Below are positions 37,901 through 46,297 of a stretch of DNA of 64,000 nucleotides, piece by piece. The stretch is from Aeromicrobium flavum (GTDB lineage: Bacteria; Actinomycetota; Actinomycetes; Propionibacteriales; Nocardioidaceae), in the NCBI RefSeq assembly GCF_007992115.1, contig NZ_BJZQ01000001.1, positions 434,001 through 498,000 of the forward strand, read 5' to 3'. The first letter of the stretch is position 1. Each line of letters opens with the position of its first letter. A program made the translations under genes and the position numbers. The notes beneath the pieces were generated by a model. It had not been told where the DNA came from and ran no database searches. It saw only the letters and a program-made list of their open reading frames with translations.

Positions 37901-38069
37901 CCAGCTCGGCCAGCTCGCCGAGGCCCGAGGTGGGGCCTTCGACGACATAGACCTCGAGGGTGTCGGCCTGGCGCGGGTCTGCGACGGGTTGGCTCGCGGC
38001 GAACGGGACGGACACGGTGAGTCCGGCCACCAGCACGACAGCTCCCAGCGGAATGGTCAGGGATTTCAT
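34947..38069 (-). CDS. Large secreted M14 zinc carboxypeptidase
   Basis: The 1040-residue exported protein has a Sec signal peptide (about 1-27, MKSLTIPLGAVVLVAG) and a propeptide to about 120. The M14 domain follows (about 120-460). Zinc ligands are His184 and Glu187 (AQHAREW) and His317 (NYHSAAE), and the likely catalytic Glu is Glu387 in GFTPEMT. The long C-terminal half contains a Rossmann-like stretch starting GDVLILAAEDVTG and a jelly-roll-like region as in immune-inhibitor-A-type secreted peptidases. The ATG at 38069 is supported by GGAGGA just upstream. Expected role: extracellular peptide degradation. Confidence 0.88.
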   Translation of the reverse strand: MKSLTIPLGAVVLVAGLTVSVPFAASQPVADPRQADTLEVYVVEGPTSGLGELAELGLDTSHVTQEGAGAGKVRLELVVTGRQAAKVRDAGFSAKVKVVDGKKASQAARAQQRAGYSVYRSWSEDGGIEDELRATAKANPRIAKLVTIGRTVQGQEILALKVTKDARKVKDGKRKAVLYGGAQHAREWITPEMVRRLMHHFLDGYGTDRKITRLVNTTELWFLPVSNPDGYDFTFTEGNRLWRKNLRDNNGDGTITPGDGVDPNRNFRTKWGWDNEGSSPDPASETYRGPSAGSEPETKALDSLFRRIGFEFYINYHSAAELLLYGIGWQVATPSPDDVINVAMAGDDAEPAVPGYDPDISAELYTTNGDTDTHATVKYGTLGFTPEMTTCETVSDSDPDDEWVSDDCLSGFNFPDDEGLIQAEFEKNIPFALATAASTHDPDDPVSVVGRDTPAMVSDPFAVSHGRTQPVAVTAKRALKGLRMRYRINGGRTQTTRVREWKGGERYGNTHDDYYAEFRGTVRRARPGDSVKVWFTGTEPRDRTKDRRRGGRDKRVSSTPFTYKVARDIGGDVLILAAEDVTGISPAQGVTSAKYADDYATALTAAGYSSDVYDVDVNARTAPHHLGVLSHYDAIVWESGDDIITRAEGQPGGTAAKLANDLEMTVRDYLNEGGKALVTGQYNQFGQATAASYYYSPTAPPECTVRAHPCLTLENDFQQYWLGAYNYVSDGATGEDGPYGVLGADGGPFAGFASALNGGDSPNNQEHTASLLATSSFLPVEEFPQFASSAPLQWNRPGAAPYDPVDGDWYAYSQLADQGWKRLARTVDLTGATSGSLQFQISHDTETDWDFVAVEAREVGTEDWTTLPEAGGQTTQSTGESCAEGWVDIHPQVAHYQGADCTPTGSTGEWHAATGSSNGWQEWNVDLSAFAGKQVEVSITYITDWGTQGLGVFVDNARVVVDGAESAATSFEADLGGWTTPPAPDGSRQTNTWARSQKAFEEGAATVTNDTVFTGFGAEGLETSAQRTAFVERAMRHLFD

Positions 38070-38156
38070 GGGGGTCCTCCGAAGAACGGCTACCCTCCAA
38101 CTTCGTGTGATGTAGGTCACACGTCAAGGGTTCCGGCGCTTTGTTACGGGTGGGAC

Positions 38157-40664
38157 TCAGCGCCGCGGCGTGTTGGTCCGCCGAGTGGCCGGCGCGCTGC
38201 GGGGATCGTCGGGCCAGGCGTGCTTGGGGTACCGACCGCGCAGGTCGGCGCGCACGCCGGGGTAGCCGTTGTCCCAGAACGAGTCCAGGTCCGCCGTGAC
38301 GGCCGCAGGGCGACGGGCGGGGGAGAGCAGGTGCAGCAGGAGGGGGACCCTGCCGTCGGCGAGAGCAGGCACCGCCGTCCAGCCGAAGACCTCCTGCAGC
38401 CTGACCGCGAGCACCGGCTGCTCCTGGGAGTAGTCGATCCGCACGTTCGAGCCGCTGGGGACCTCCACGCGCTCGGGGGCCAGCTCGTCGAGGCGGCCGG
38501 CCTGCGGCCACGGCAGGAGCGCCCGCAGCGCGGCGTGGACGTCGATGCGGCGCAGGTCCCGGTCCGAGCGGACCCGTGCCAGCTGGGGTCCCAGCCACGA
38601 CTGGAGGCCGAGCGTCAGCGCCTCGTCGCTGACGTCGGGCCATGGGTCGCCGAGGGCCCGGTGCAGGAAGTCGAGTCGCGCGCGCAGGGCGGTGGCGGCC
38701 TCCGACCAGGTGAGGAGTCCGATGCCCTCGCTCTCCAACGCCTCGCGGATCGCGTCGGTGACGGCCTCGACCGGCGGATCGGCGAGCGGCACGGAGCCGA
38801 GCTCGATCGCACCCAGCAGCGTGCGCCGGCGCGCGAGCACCCGACCTCCGGTCCAGGTGACCTGGTCCAGCTCGGTCCACAGCGAACCAGCGGCCTCCAG
38901 TGCGAGATCCTCGGTGAGCGGCGCCGCCGCCCGGATCCGGGCCTCGCGCTGCCCGGCTCGCCGCTCGGCATCGCCGACCGCGAGCCACTCCAGGCCGGCG
39001 AGCGGGCCCGGGTCGCGCGGGTCGAGTGCCGCGCCGGTCCCGCCGGTCATCAGGTAGCTCGAGGAGCCGGAGCGCTTGCGGGCGATGCGGTCGGGATGCG
39101 CGAGGGCCACCACCAGGCCGACGGCCACGTCGTCGGTGAGGGCCCGGGCCGGCGTGCCGGCTCCCTGGTCCTTCGCGATGGCCTCGAGCCGGGTGACCTG
39201 GCTGCGCCACGAGCCGGCCCGATGGCCGGCGCGCAGCGACCGGAGCGCTGCGACGAGGTCTCCACCCGGTGCGCGGACGTCCTCGCTGAGCATCGCGACC
39301 ACCTCCGCGGCGCGCCTGGTGCCGACGAGGGAAGCCCCGTCGATGAGGGCCCGAGCCAACCGGGGGTCGGTCGGCACCGCGGCGATCACGCGGCCACGCG
39401 GGGTGGCTCGTCCGTCCTCGGTCATCGCCCCCAGGTCGACGAGCACCTCGTGCGCGGCTGCCCATGCGTGCTCCGGTGGCTGGTCCAGCAGGGCCAGGTC
39501 GTGCACGTCGTCGCTTCCCCAGCAGGCGACCTCGAGGGCGAAGGCGGTGAGGTCGGCGGTGGCGATCTCGGGCTCCGGGTGAGCGGCCAGATGGGAGTGC
39601 TCGGCCTCGGACCAGCAGCGCAGCACCGCGCCCGGCCCCAGGCGTCCGGCCCGTCCGGCACGCTGCTCGGCGGCCGCCCGGCTCACGGCGACGGTGACGA
39701 GGGAGGCCAGCCCGCGACTGTGGTCGGTGCGGGGCTCGCGCGAGAACCCGGCGTCCACGACGACGCGGACGCCCGGCACCGTCAGCGACGACTCGGCGAC
39801 GGCGGTCGAGACGATCACGCGACGGCGCGGGCCTTCGTTGAGCGCTCGGTCCTGCTCGGCGCCGGACAGGCGACCGTGCAGGGGATGGACGTCAGCGGCC
39901 ACGCCGCCGAGCCGACGTGTGGTCGCATCGATCTCGGCCACGCCCGGCACGAAGACCAGGACGTCGCCCTCGTGCTCGGCGAGCGCGCGTCGGACGGTCG
40001 CGGCGACGTGGTCGTGGAAGACCGGGGTGATCCCTCGGTCGTCGGTGCGTCGTGACCCGGGCGGCACCGGGCACCAGACCGTCTCGACCGGGTGCAGTGC
40101 CCCGGGGACGTGGATGACCGGGGCGTCGGCGCCGAGCAGCGCGGCGGTCCGCTCTGCCTCGATGGTGGCCGACATCGCCACCAGCGCGAGGTCCTCGCGC
40201 AGGTTGGCGCGGATGTCGACGAGCAGCGCCAGGGTCAGGTCGGCATCGAGGTGGCGCTCGTGCACCTCGTCGAGGACGACGGCACCGACGCCGGCCAGTT
40301 CGGGGTCGTGCTGGATCCGCCGCAGCAGCAGGCCGGTGGTGACCACTTCGACGCGCGTCCGTCGGCTGGTGCGGCGCTCCCCGCGGACCGAGAACCCGAC
40401 GGTCTCGCCGACCGGCTCGCCCAGGAGGTGCGCCAACCGGCGAGCGGCAGCGCGCGCGGCGATGCGACTGGGCTGGGTGACGACGACGCGACCCTCGACG
40501 ACGTCGGCCACGGCGGGCGGGACCAACGTCGTCTTGCCGGTGCCGGGCGGTGCGTGGACCACTGCGACGCCGCGGGTGCGGAGTGCCTCGTCGAGCGCGG
40601 CCAGTCCGGCGGCGACCGGCAGGTCGGGCGGTGCGTCGAGCAGGCGGCGCAGCGGGTCGGACAC
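38157..40664 (-). CDS. hrpB: ATP-dependent helicase HrpB
   Basis: The 835-residue DEAH-type RNA helicase has Walker A APPGTGKTTL, the DEVH box in VVLDEVHERHLD, SATI as motif III, and VSTAVAESSLTVPGV plus QRAGRAGRLGPG as motif VI. The HA2/winged-helix region and the HrpB-specific C-terminal domain (from about 650, ending YPGVRADLRGRYPKHAWPDD) are complete. The GTG at 40664 begins the conserved N-terminus VSDPLRRLLDAPPDLPVA. The biological role of HrpB is poorly defined. Confidence 0.92.
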   Translation of the reverse strand: MSDPLRRLLDAPPDLPVAAGLAALDEALRTRGVAVVHAPPGTGKTTLVPPAVADVVEGRVVVTQPSRIAARAAARRLAHLLGEPVGETVGFSVRGERRTSRRTRVEVVTTGLLLRRIQHDPELAGVGAVVLDEVHERHLDADLTLALLVDIRANLREDLALVAMSATIEAERTAALLGADAPVIHVPGALHPVETVWCPVPPGSRRTDDRGITPVFHDHVAATVRRALAEHEGDVLVFVPGVAEIDATTRRLGGVAADVHPLHGRLSGAEQDRALNEGPRRRVIVSTAVAESSLTVPGVRVVVDAGFSREPRTDHSRGLASLVTVAVSRAAAEQRAGRAGRLGPGAVLRCWSEAEHSHLAAHPEPEIATADLTAFALEVACWGSDDVHDLALLDQPPEHAWAAAHEVLVDLGAMTEDGRATPRGRVIAAVPTDPRLARALIDGASLVGTRRAAEVVAMLSEDVRAPGGDLVAALRSLRAGHRAGSWRSQVTRLEAIAKDQGAGTPARALTDDVAVGLVVALAHPDRIARKRSGSSSYLMTGGTGAALDPRDPGPLAGLEWLAVGDAERRAGQREARIRAAAPLTEDLALEAAGSLWTELDQVTWTGGRVLARRRTLLGAIELGSVPLADPPVEAVTDAIREALESEGIGLLTWSEAATALRARLDFLHRALGDPWPDVSDEALTLGLQSWLGPQLARVRSDRDLRRIDVHAALRALLPWPQAGRLDELAPERVEVPSGSNVRIDYSQEQPVLAVRLQEVFGWTAVPALADGRVPLLLHLLSPARRPAAVTADLDSFWDNGYPGVRADLRGRYPKHAWPDDPRSAPATRRTNTPRR

Positions 40665-40687
40665 CCCTGCAGTGTGCCCGACGTGCT

Positions 40688-41038
40688 CTACGGCTCGATC
40701 GTCATGCGTCGCACCTGGGGTCCGTCGAACGCGTAGACGTGGGTCACCTCGGAGCGCTCCAGGACGGTCCCGGCCGGGTCGCGCACGACGAGGCGGACGC
40801 GTGCCTCGACGGTTCCGTCGGGGCGGTCCACGAGACCTCGCACGAGGGTGTTCGGGCGGATCTCGCGCCACTGCCGCTCCCAGTACTCCCGCACCGCGTC
40901 GCGCCCGACCAACCGCCCGCCCTCCCAGCCGTTGGGCCAGTCGACGTCCGGCGCCATCGCGGCGAGGACGGCGTCGAGGTCGCGGTCGTTGAACGACTCG
41001 TACAGGGCGCGCACGCTGTCCGCCCGCTCACTGGTCAT
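40688..41038 (-). CDS. SnoaL/NTF2-like protein
   Basis: The 116-residue protein has the NTF2-like cone fold pattern SVRALYESFNDRDLDAVLAAMAPDVDW, GRDAVREYWERQW and a VTHVYAFDGPQVRRMTI ending. Function is unknown; relatives include small isomerases and stress-related proteins. The ATG at 41038 is divergent from the LLM gene, with 40 bases between the starts. Confidence 0.78.
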   Translation of the reverse strand: MTSERADSVRALYESFNDRDLDAVLAAMAPDVDWPNGWEGGRLVGRDAVREYWERQWREIRPNTLVRGLVDRPDGTVEARVRLVVRDPAGTVLERSEVTHVYAFDGPQVRRMTIEP

Positions 41039-41078
41039 GCGTTGATTATGGTCGTGCCGTCCCGGGTACACGAGCACC

Positions 41079-42059
41079 ATGAGCCTTTCCATCGGATGCA
41101 CCCTCATGTGCGAGCAGTCCTCTCCCTCGGATCTGGTGAGGTACGCCCAGGCGGCCGAGCAGGCGGGGTTCCCGTTCGCCGTCATGAGCGACCACTTCAA
41201 CCCCTGGCTCGACGAGCAGGGCCACAGCCCGAACGCGTGGGTGACGCTCGGCGCGGTCGCCCAGGCGACGCAGGCGCTGGAGTTGATGACGTACGTGACG
41301 TGCCCGATCGGTCGCTATCACCCGACGGTCGTGGCGCAGCAGGCCGCGACGCTCGGCGTGCTCAGCGAGGGGCGCTTCTCGCTGGGCCTCGGCGCGGGGG
41401 AGAACCTCAACGAGCACGTCATCGGCGAGGGCTGGGACCCGGTCAACGTCCGTCACGAGCGGTTCACCGAGGCGCTGCAGATCATCAGCGAGCTGCTCGA
41501 CGGCGGGTACGTGAACTTCGTCGGCGACCACTATCGCGTCGACTCCGCGAAGCTGTGGGACCTGCCGGACGTGCGGGTGCCGATCGGTGTGGCCGTCAGC
41601 GGCCCCCAGTCGATCAGGGTGGCCGCCCCGTTCGCCGACTTCATGATCGCGGTCGAGCCCGACGGTGACGCGGTCAAGGCCTTCGACGAGGCGGTCAGCG
41701 CGAAGTCGCCGGCACGCAAGGTCGGCCAGCTGCCGATCTCGTGGGACTCCGACCGGGACCGGGCCGTGGCTCGAGCCCATGAGCAGTTCCGCTGGTTCGC
41801 CGGCGGCTGGAAGGTCAACGCCGAGCTGCCCGGCCCGTCCGCGTTCGACGCGGCCACCCAGTTCGTGCGCCCCGAGGACGTCGCCGACCAGATCCCGTGC
41901 GGCAACGACATCGACGCGGTCATCGAGGCGGTCCGGCCGTTCGCCGACGCCGGCTTCACCGACCTCGCACTCATCCAGATCGGCGACGAGGGGCAGGACC
42001 AGTACTTCGAGGCGGCGCCCGACCTCCTGGCGGCGCTGGGCGAGGAGTTCGGCGCCTGA
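41079..42059 (+). CDS. F420-dependent LLM-class oxidoreductase
   Basis: The 326-residue TIM-barrel protein resembles F420-dependent glucose-6-phosphate dehydrogenase-like enzymes. Features are IGCTLMCEQSSPSDLVRYAQAAEQAGF, VMSDHFNPWLDEQGHSPNAW, VTCPIGRYHPTVVAQQAATL and RFSLGLGAGENLNEHV. These match the family annotated as F420-dependent (TIGR03557-like). The substrate is unknown. Its presence implies that the host makes coenzyme F420. Confidence 0.88.
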   Translation: MSLSIGCTLMCEQSSPSDLVRYAQAAEQAGFPFAVMSDHFNPWLDEQGHSPNAWVTLGAVAQATQALELMTYVTCPIGRYHPTVVAQQAATLGVLSEGRFSLGLGAGENLNEHVIGEGWDPVNVRHERFTEALQIISELLDGGYVNFVGDHYRVDSAKLWDLPDVRVPIGVAVSGPQSIRVAAPFADFMIAVEPDGDAVKAFDEAVSAKSPARKVGQLPISWDSDRDRAVARAHEQFRWFAGGWKVNAELPGPSAFDAATQFVRPEDVADQIPCGNDIDAVIEAVRPFADAGFTDLALIQIGDEGQDQYFEAAPDLLAALGEEFGA

Positions 42060-42072
42060 CTCTCCCGAGACG

Positions 42073-42078
42073 TACGCT
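42073..42078 (+). promoter_or_regulatory. Leaderless-type -10 element of the single-module VOC gene
   Basis: TACGCT lies 6 bases before the ATG at 42085. Confidence 0.5.
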
Positions 42079-42084
42079 GACCGC

Positions 42085-42489
42085 ATGACCGTCCGGGTCA
42101 GCGGAGTGCCGCAACGAAGCGTCTGGGCGAGTGTCGTCAGCGACGACGCCCCGGCTCTTCGCGAGTGGCTGCTGCGCCTCGGTTTCACCGAGGATCTCCT
42201 GATTCCCGGCGAGCGCGCGGGGGCGATCCACCACTGCCAGCTGGACTGGCCCGAGGGCGGCCGCATCCTGCTCTCGAGCACCGGCGAGCGGCCCACGCCG
42301 TGCCGGCCGGGTACGGCGTCGCTGCACGTCGTGACCGCTGATCCGGACGCGGTGATGGCCCGGGCGACCGCGATGGATGCGACCGTCGTCCACGAGATCG
42401 TCGAGCAGACCGACTACCCATCCCGCGAGATGGCCGTGGCGGACCCTGACGGCAACCACTGGACGTTCGCGACGTTCGCCGGAACATGA
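42085..42489 (+). CDS. Single-module VOC-family protein
   Basis: The 134-residue protein has one vicinal-oxygen-chelate module: SVVSDDAPALREWLLRLGF at the N-terminus and REMAVADPDGNHWTFATF at the C-terminus, the typical end of glyoxalase-like/bleomycin-resistance folds. The ligand is unknown. Its stop overlaps the next start by four bases. Confidence 0.75.
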   Translation: MTVRVSGVPQRSVWASVVSDDAPALREWLLRLGFTEDLLIPGERAGAIHHCQLDWPEGGRILLSSTGERPTPCRPGTASLHVVTADPDAVMARATAMDATVVHEIVEQTDYPSREMAVADPDGNHWTFATFAGT

Positions 42490-43154
42490 CGACGGACCCC
42501 GGTCAGGGTGATCCGGGCCCGAGGCCCACCCTGTACTCGCCCGACTGGTTCGTGGACAAGCTGATCACGCCGGTGGTGACGGGCATCGTGCTGACGGTCT
42601 TCGGATTCCTGGCCCCGGGGTGGCTCGAGTCCCGGCTCCGTGCTCCCACCTGCGACGACCCTCGAGGGCTGGTGCAGGTCGACCCGAAGGGCGCGGAGGG
42701 ACGGGCGCTGCCGGGGGAGACCTTCCCGATCAGGGGGAAGGTCACCTACGAGCCCGAGAACCTCATCGACGGGAACACGAGCACCGCGTGGGCAGAGAAC
42801 GAGGATGACCTGGGTGACGGAGCGAGCGTGAGTCTGTCGTTCGCGAAGCCCGAGGACCTGCAGCTCGTGTGCGTGGTGAGCGGGTACGCCGAGTCGTGGG
42901 CGCTGTACAAGCGCAACTCGCGGCCCCGGCTGCTCGAGGTGACCACGGAGCAGGGCCGCCGCGTCGCGATGCTGGCCGACGCCGGCAGTCCCGACCGGCC
43001 TGCGGTCTACCAGGAGGTGGCCGCTCCGGACGGACGGACCTCGAAGATCACGCTGACGATCCGGAGTGCGTACGCCGCCCAGAAGGACGACTCGCGCACC
43101 AGGGCCTACCTGGACACCTCCATCAGCGAGGTCGAGACGTGGGTCGACCCGTGA
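42486..43154 (+). CDS. Membrane-anchored discoidin-like domain protein
   Basis: The 222-residue protein has one hydrophobic span (about 28-45, ITPVVTGIVLTVFGFLAPGW) and an outward-facing domain. That domain resembles the NADase-type glycan-binding/F5-8 type C fold: YEPENLIDGNTSTAWAENEDD, VCVVSGYAESWALYKRNSRP and a final SISEVETWV. It probably binds a glycan or protein at the cell surface (inference). It is the last intact core gene before the accessory island. Confidence 0.65.
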   Translation: MTTDPGQGDPGPRPTLYSPDWFVDKLITPVVTGIVLTVFGFLAPGWLESRLRAPTCDDPRGLVQVDPKGAEGRALPGETFPIRGKVTYEPENLIDGNTSTAWAENEDDLGDGASVSLSFAKPEDLQLVCVVSGYAESWALYKRNSRPRLLEVTTEQGRRVAMLADAGSPDRPAVYQEVAAPDGRTSKITLTIRSAYAAQKDDSRTRAYLDTSISEVETWVDP

Positions 43155-43175
43155 GGCACGGTGACCGGCGGACGC

Positions 43176-43440
43176 TCAGCCGACGTGGGCGTAGCGGGCG
43201 ACCATCGTCCGGACGGCCTCATCGACGACCTCCTCGGCTAGGGAAGTTCGAGATCATCCCGAGGAACTGGGTGGCGGCCAGCTCAGGATCGGCGATCCGG
43301 GCCGTGCCGGCCTCCGTCTCGTCGAGCAGGTAGCGGCGGACTCGAAGTACGGCATCTTCCCGTGCGTGAACTGGGGCCTCGGCCAGCTCGGGGAACCGCG
43401 GCAGTTCGGCGATGACGATGCGGAACAGGTCGGTCATCTT
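43176..43440 (-). pseudogene. Remnant of a TetR-family regulator gene
   Basis: Only C-terminal ligand-domain sequence is left. One frame reads MTDLFRIVIAELPRFPELAE to ATQFLGMISNF. A second frame, after a frame change near 43245, reads AEEVVDEAVRTMVARYAHVG and stops at 43176. The segment normally joining the two is missing, so an internal deletion has occurred. The DNA-binding half is absent, and unrelated lower-GC sequence starts at about 43440. This marks the left edge of the island. Confidence 0.7.
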
Positions 43441-43450
43441 CGCCATCGAT

Positions 43451-43924
43451 GTGACCGTGGAGTTGCCCCACACGCGACGGTTCGAGTCGATCGCGCCGAT
43501 CTGGGACAGCGAGGCCGAGGCAGCTGGAGAATGCTTCCATGGACACGCATGGCGGGTTGAGCAGATCCAGATCGATCTCATGAACGAGTACTGCGTCGAC
43601 ATGCCTCTGTGGGATCGCGAGGGCTCGGCCGACGATGGGTGGTGGGGTCCGTTGCTCAGCGTCGAGCTGAAGTCCGATCTCAGATCATTCCAGGAACGCT
43701 GGGAGGCTGCGGTCCCTGAGGAGGTGTTCGACGACCGCTTCGACGATCTGCCCTTTGTGCAGATGGTCGTGGACGCTGGTCGCGCCGTGCGCCGGTTCTT
43801 CCATCCCGCTGAGCGCCGGGCAGTCGCCCGAGAGGCGGCCGCGATCGAGGCCCAGGGCGAACTCCTGCGTGATCGGCTGCAACAGGAACTGGGGAATCGT
43901 TACCGAGTGACGTACGTTCGCTGA
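43451..43924 (+). CDS. Hypothetical protein at the island edge
   Basis: A reading frame of about 157 residues with protein-like composition (TRRFESIAPIWDSEAEAAGE, FVQMVVDAGRAVRRFF, RDRLQQELGNRYRVTYVR). No domain is recognised. The frame continues upstream into the TetR remnant, so the natural N-terminus may have been lost at the junction. GTG 43451 and ATG 43580 are possible starts, neither with a clear ribosome-binding site. Confidence 0.45.
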   Translation: MTVELPHTRRFESIAPIWDSEAEAAGECFHGHAWRVEQIQIDLMNEYCVDMPLWDREGSADDGWWGPLLSVELKSDLRSFQERWEAAVPEEVFDDRFDDLPFVQMVVDAGRAVRRFFHPAERRAVAREAAAIEAQGELLRDRLQQELGNRYRVTYVR

Positions 43925-43971
43925 CGCCACGTCGGCGCGCGAGGGCGTCATTTGCGGTGGAGTGACGCAAC

Positions 43972-44610
43972 TTATCCTCGCTGCGTCCGGTCCGTGAGTG
44001 GCCGGCTGGTTGCTTCGCGCTGGACGGAGGCAGTGGCTTCGTCGGTAAGGCGGCCTTCCCGTGCCGCCACTAGGACTACGGTCCGGAGCCGCCGAATGTA
44101 GTACTCGGCGTCTTCGGAGAACATCCAAAGGGCAAGGTCAACGCTGGCTTGCCATCGACTGGTGGTTCGTTTCCATCGATCCAGGTCGCCGTGAAGATAC
44201 GAGCCGTAGATCAGGTCTTCGAGGACTTCGGTCAAACTGCTCCGCGCGTCGGCGCCCTCATCGATCTGCACCTTGGCCCCGATAGATCTGAAGTCATCGG
44301 ACCACCGCTCGAGGACAACGGCATCCGCCGGGTCCCTCAGGCAGTTCCGAAGTGCGGACAGCACCTTGTCGGCGCGGACGTGATCTTGGTGTCCTAGGAC
44401 GAACTTGCGGAGCGCCATCGCTCGGACGACGCGGTGCCATCGCTCGGTGTCGTCCAAGTAGTTTTCAGGCGTCAGCTCGAAGGATGTGACCGAGATTGGG
44501 AACGCTGCTCCCAGACGGTCGTACTCCTCGACGAGCTGACAGAACAAACCAAGGAGCTCGGGATCTGACGGCGCGGGCCGGCGAGCACTGACAGTGTTTC
44601 GATCAACCAC
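43972..44610 (-). CDS. Hypothetical protein
   Basis: The 212-residue, mostly alpha-helical predicted protein has no recognised family. It contains PELLGLFCQLVEEYDRLGAA, ERWHRVVRAMALRKFVLGHQD and a long C-terminal helix region. The GTG start has GGGGAG seven bases upstream, a good Shine-Dalgarno, which supports that it is expressed. It lies in lower-GC island DNA. Confidence 0.6.
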   Translation of the reverse strand: MVDRNTVSARRPAPSDPELLGLFCQLVEEYDRLGAAFPISVTSFELTPENYLDDTERWHRVVRAMALRKFVLGHQDHVRADKVLSALRNCLRDPADAVVLERWSDDFRSIGAKVQIDEGADARSSLTEVLEDLIYGSYLHGDLDRWKRTTSRWQASVDLALWMFSEDAEYYIRRLRTVVLVAAREGRLTDEATASVQREATSRPLTDRTQRG

Positions 44611-44676
44611 GGCTGTCTCCCCTTTTCAACTTCGACGAGCGACGTCGGCTTCTGTCAACGGTCAAAGAATGTCACC

Positions 44677-44717
44677 CCTGCCGGCGTATCGAGATCAATT
44701 CGGCGTACGCCGGCAGG
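44677..44717. terminator. Long perfect inverted repeat
   Basis: CCTGCCGGCGTA (44677-44688) pairs perfectly with TACGCCGGCAGG (44706-44717) across a 17-base loop. It lies about 90 bases beyond the stop of the minus-strand gene ending at 44804. No T-run follows. It may be a terminator or a protein-binding palindrome. Confidence 0.4.
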
Positions 44718-44803
44718 CGGTGGAAGGACGCGGGTAGTCGCCTCTTGGTTCCCAGTGTGAGACTTGGAAACCGTGGCACAAAAGACAAACGGAGACCATG
44801 TGC

Positions 44804-45421
44804 CTAGAGATCGTCGACGTGGGTCCGAACCCACGGGGGGAACGACCGGAGCGTCTCGCTCCAGAAGTGGTGCAGTTCGTCTTCCGTTGCGCGGTCAGGC
44901 CACGTCCCATCCTGCGGATCGCGCAGAATGATTGCGCCTGGGCGGTCAGCGGGGCCGAAAACGGGAACATAGACATTGTGGCGAAGTTCTGGCATCAGGC
45001 CACAGTGAATATCGGAGCCCTCCAGGAGTAAGGCCTTCAACTGAGAAGCCAAGGCTTCGGCGCGTTCTCCGACGGACCCGGTTACCTGTCCTGTCCGAAG
45101 ATGGATCGAAACCGTCTCCCAACCTTCTTCGTCAGCCCGCCTCGCTAAGACCGCGTGCATCAGGGTGTTTCGTTCCCGAGTTCTTGTCGAAACGCGGTCT
45201 AACCAAATCTCAAGTTGAGCAGTCTCGATCCGGGCGTACGAGGGGAGACCATCAACTCTCACGCGGCGCCGGACGAGTTTGGACAGTTGGTCAAGTTGGT
45301 GCGACCTGGGATCCAGATCGAGTGCATGCGCGATGCTGTGCAGAGTCTGCTCAACGCCACCCGAAAGCACGCCCATTCTCCCGAGCGCTAGGTAGACGCG
45401 CTCCCTGTCTTCCGTTGCCAT
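44804..45421 (-). CDS. Hypothetical protein
   Basis: The 205-residue soluble protein begins ATEDRERVYLALGRMGVLSGGVEQTLHSIAHAL. A central helix (IETAQLEIWLDRVSTRTRERNTLMHAVL) is followed by a beta-rich C-terminal part. The arrangement RxRERNTLMHA after a long helix is reminiscent of HEPN-like helical domains, but the match is weak. The ATG at 45421 is fixed by TATCGT 6 bases upstream. Confidence 0.55.
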   Translation of the reverse strand: MATEDRERVYLALGRMGVLSGGVEQTLHSIAHALDLDPRSHQLDQLSKLVRRRVRVDGLPSYARIETAQLEIWLDRVSTRTRERNTLMHAVLARRADEEGWETVSIHLRTGQVTGSVGERAEALASQLKALLLEGSDIHCGLMPELRHNVYVPVFGPADRPGAIILRDPQDGTWPDRATEDELHHFWSETLRSFPPWVRTHVDDL

Positions 45422-45427
45422 GACCGG

Positions 45428-45433
45428 ACGATA
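45428..45433 (-). promoter_or_regulatory. Leaderless-type -10 element (gene ending at 44804)
   Basis: On the minus strand TATCGT lies 6 bases before the ATG at 45421. Confidence 0.5.
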
Positions 45434-45759
45434 CCGGCGACGCGTGCAGGTCCTGCCTCGGGCGTTCAAACTACGCGAGCGTTCGCGAGTATCTGTGGGA
45501 GAACGGTTTGAGTCTGCACGAGCTGCGACAAGCTTGCGAACTGAGCGGCCCGGGGATGGAGGCACTACTCTCGCTTGCTCCGCGCCTCTCAATCTGTCCG
45601 GACGATGTCTAGGGCGTGCGCTCGCACGCGGTGGTATGACGCTGGATCGGCAGGACTGTTATCGGGCTGCATGGAGACTGGGGGCCGAGCGCGACCGCCG
45701 CGGTACGGTGAGCAACCGCTCGTGCACTGGTTCCTCTGCTGGCACAGCCCCGCGCTAAT
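45434..45759. other. Gap without a convincing gene
   Basis: Both strands contain open frames here, but their composition is Arg/Ser-rich and none has a start signal. The two flanking genes diverge from this gap. I see no repeat or RNA gene in it. Confidence 0.5.
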
Positions 45760-45765
45760 TACACT
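45760..45765 (+). promoter_or_regulatory. Leaderless-type -10 element (gene at 45772)
   Basis: TACACT lies 6 bases before the ATG at 45772. Confidence 0.5.
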
Positions 45766-45771
45766 TCTTCG

Positions 45772-46101
45772 ATGGCCGAGATGCACCGTTTCGTCCCCTT
45801 CCCATACGAAGGGAACCGGTTCCCAAGCACCCTTGGTGCAGTGGTGCAGAGGACCGTTCTCGATGGGGAGCACCCCGCCCGGGAGGTCATACACACGCCC
45901 GAAGGCGACTGGTGCATCGGTGACGGCGTCAACGATCCGAACCTTCCTGGCGCATCCATCGCCACACACATCTCTCACGCAGTCGAGCAGAACACCTCGC
46001 TCGCGTCACTGGCGTCCATGCCGCACGGGCATATCGCGTCCCGTTCAAACCCCGGTTGGGAGTGGCAGGTCCAAGCGTTAACGGAATGGGACGACCATTA
46101 G
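45772..46101 (+). CDS. Hypothetical protein
   Basis: The 109-residue protein begins MAEMHRFVPFPYEGNRFPS and ends in SNPGWEWQVQALTEWDDH. It is soluble and Trp/His-rich, with no recognised domain. The frame overlaps an antisense frame (45589-45978), but this strand has the -10 element and the more protein-like composition. A region rich in His and Pro (THISHAVEQNTSL, SMPHGHIASRS) is notable but not a known motif. Confidence 0.5.
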   Translation: MAEMHRFVPFPYEGNRFPSTLGAVVQRTVLDGEHPAREVIHTPEGDWCIGDGVNDPNLPGASIATHISHAVEQNTSLASLASMPHGHIASRSNPGWEWQVQALTEWDDH

Positions 46102-46297
46102 CTGTGATCGGACCCATAGCGACTCAACAGAAACGGTCAGAGTTGTTTCCAGGACACAAGGTCGTCTGTCCAGAGTTCGTTGCATCTCGACATTTGTCGG
46201 GATGCAACGAAGAATGCACGGAATCAGGCGGCGTACTCCTGCACGGATCCTCGCCTCGAAACCTTCTGTGCGATGTCCGTTGGCGCTGACGCTGGCG

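Noticed and set aside
45589-45978. Minus-strand frame of 129 codons opposite the gene at 45772
   Set aside because: Its composition is less protein-like and it has no start signal, whereas the plus-strand frame has a -10 element at the favoured spacing.
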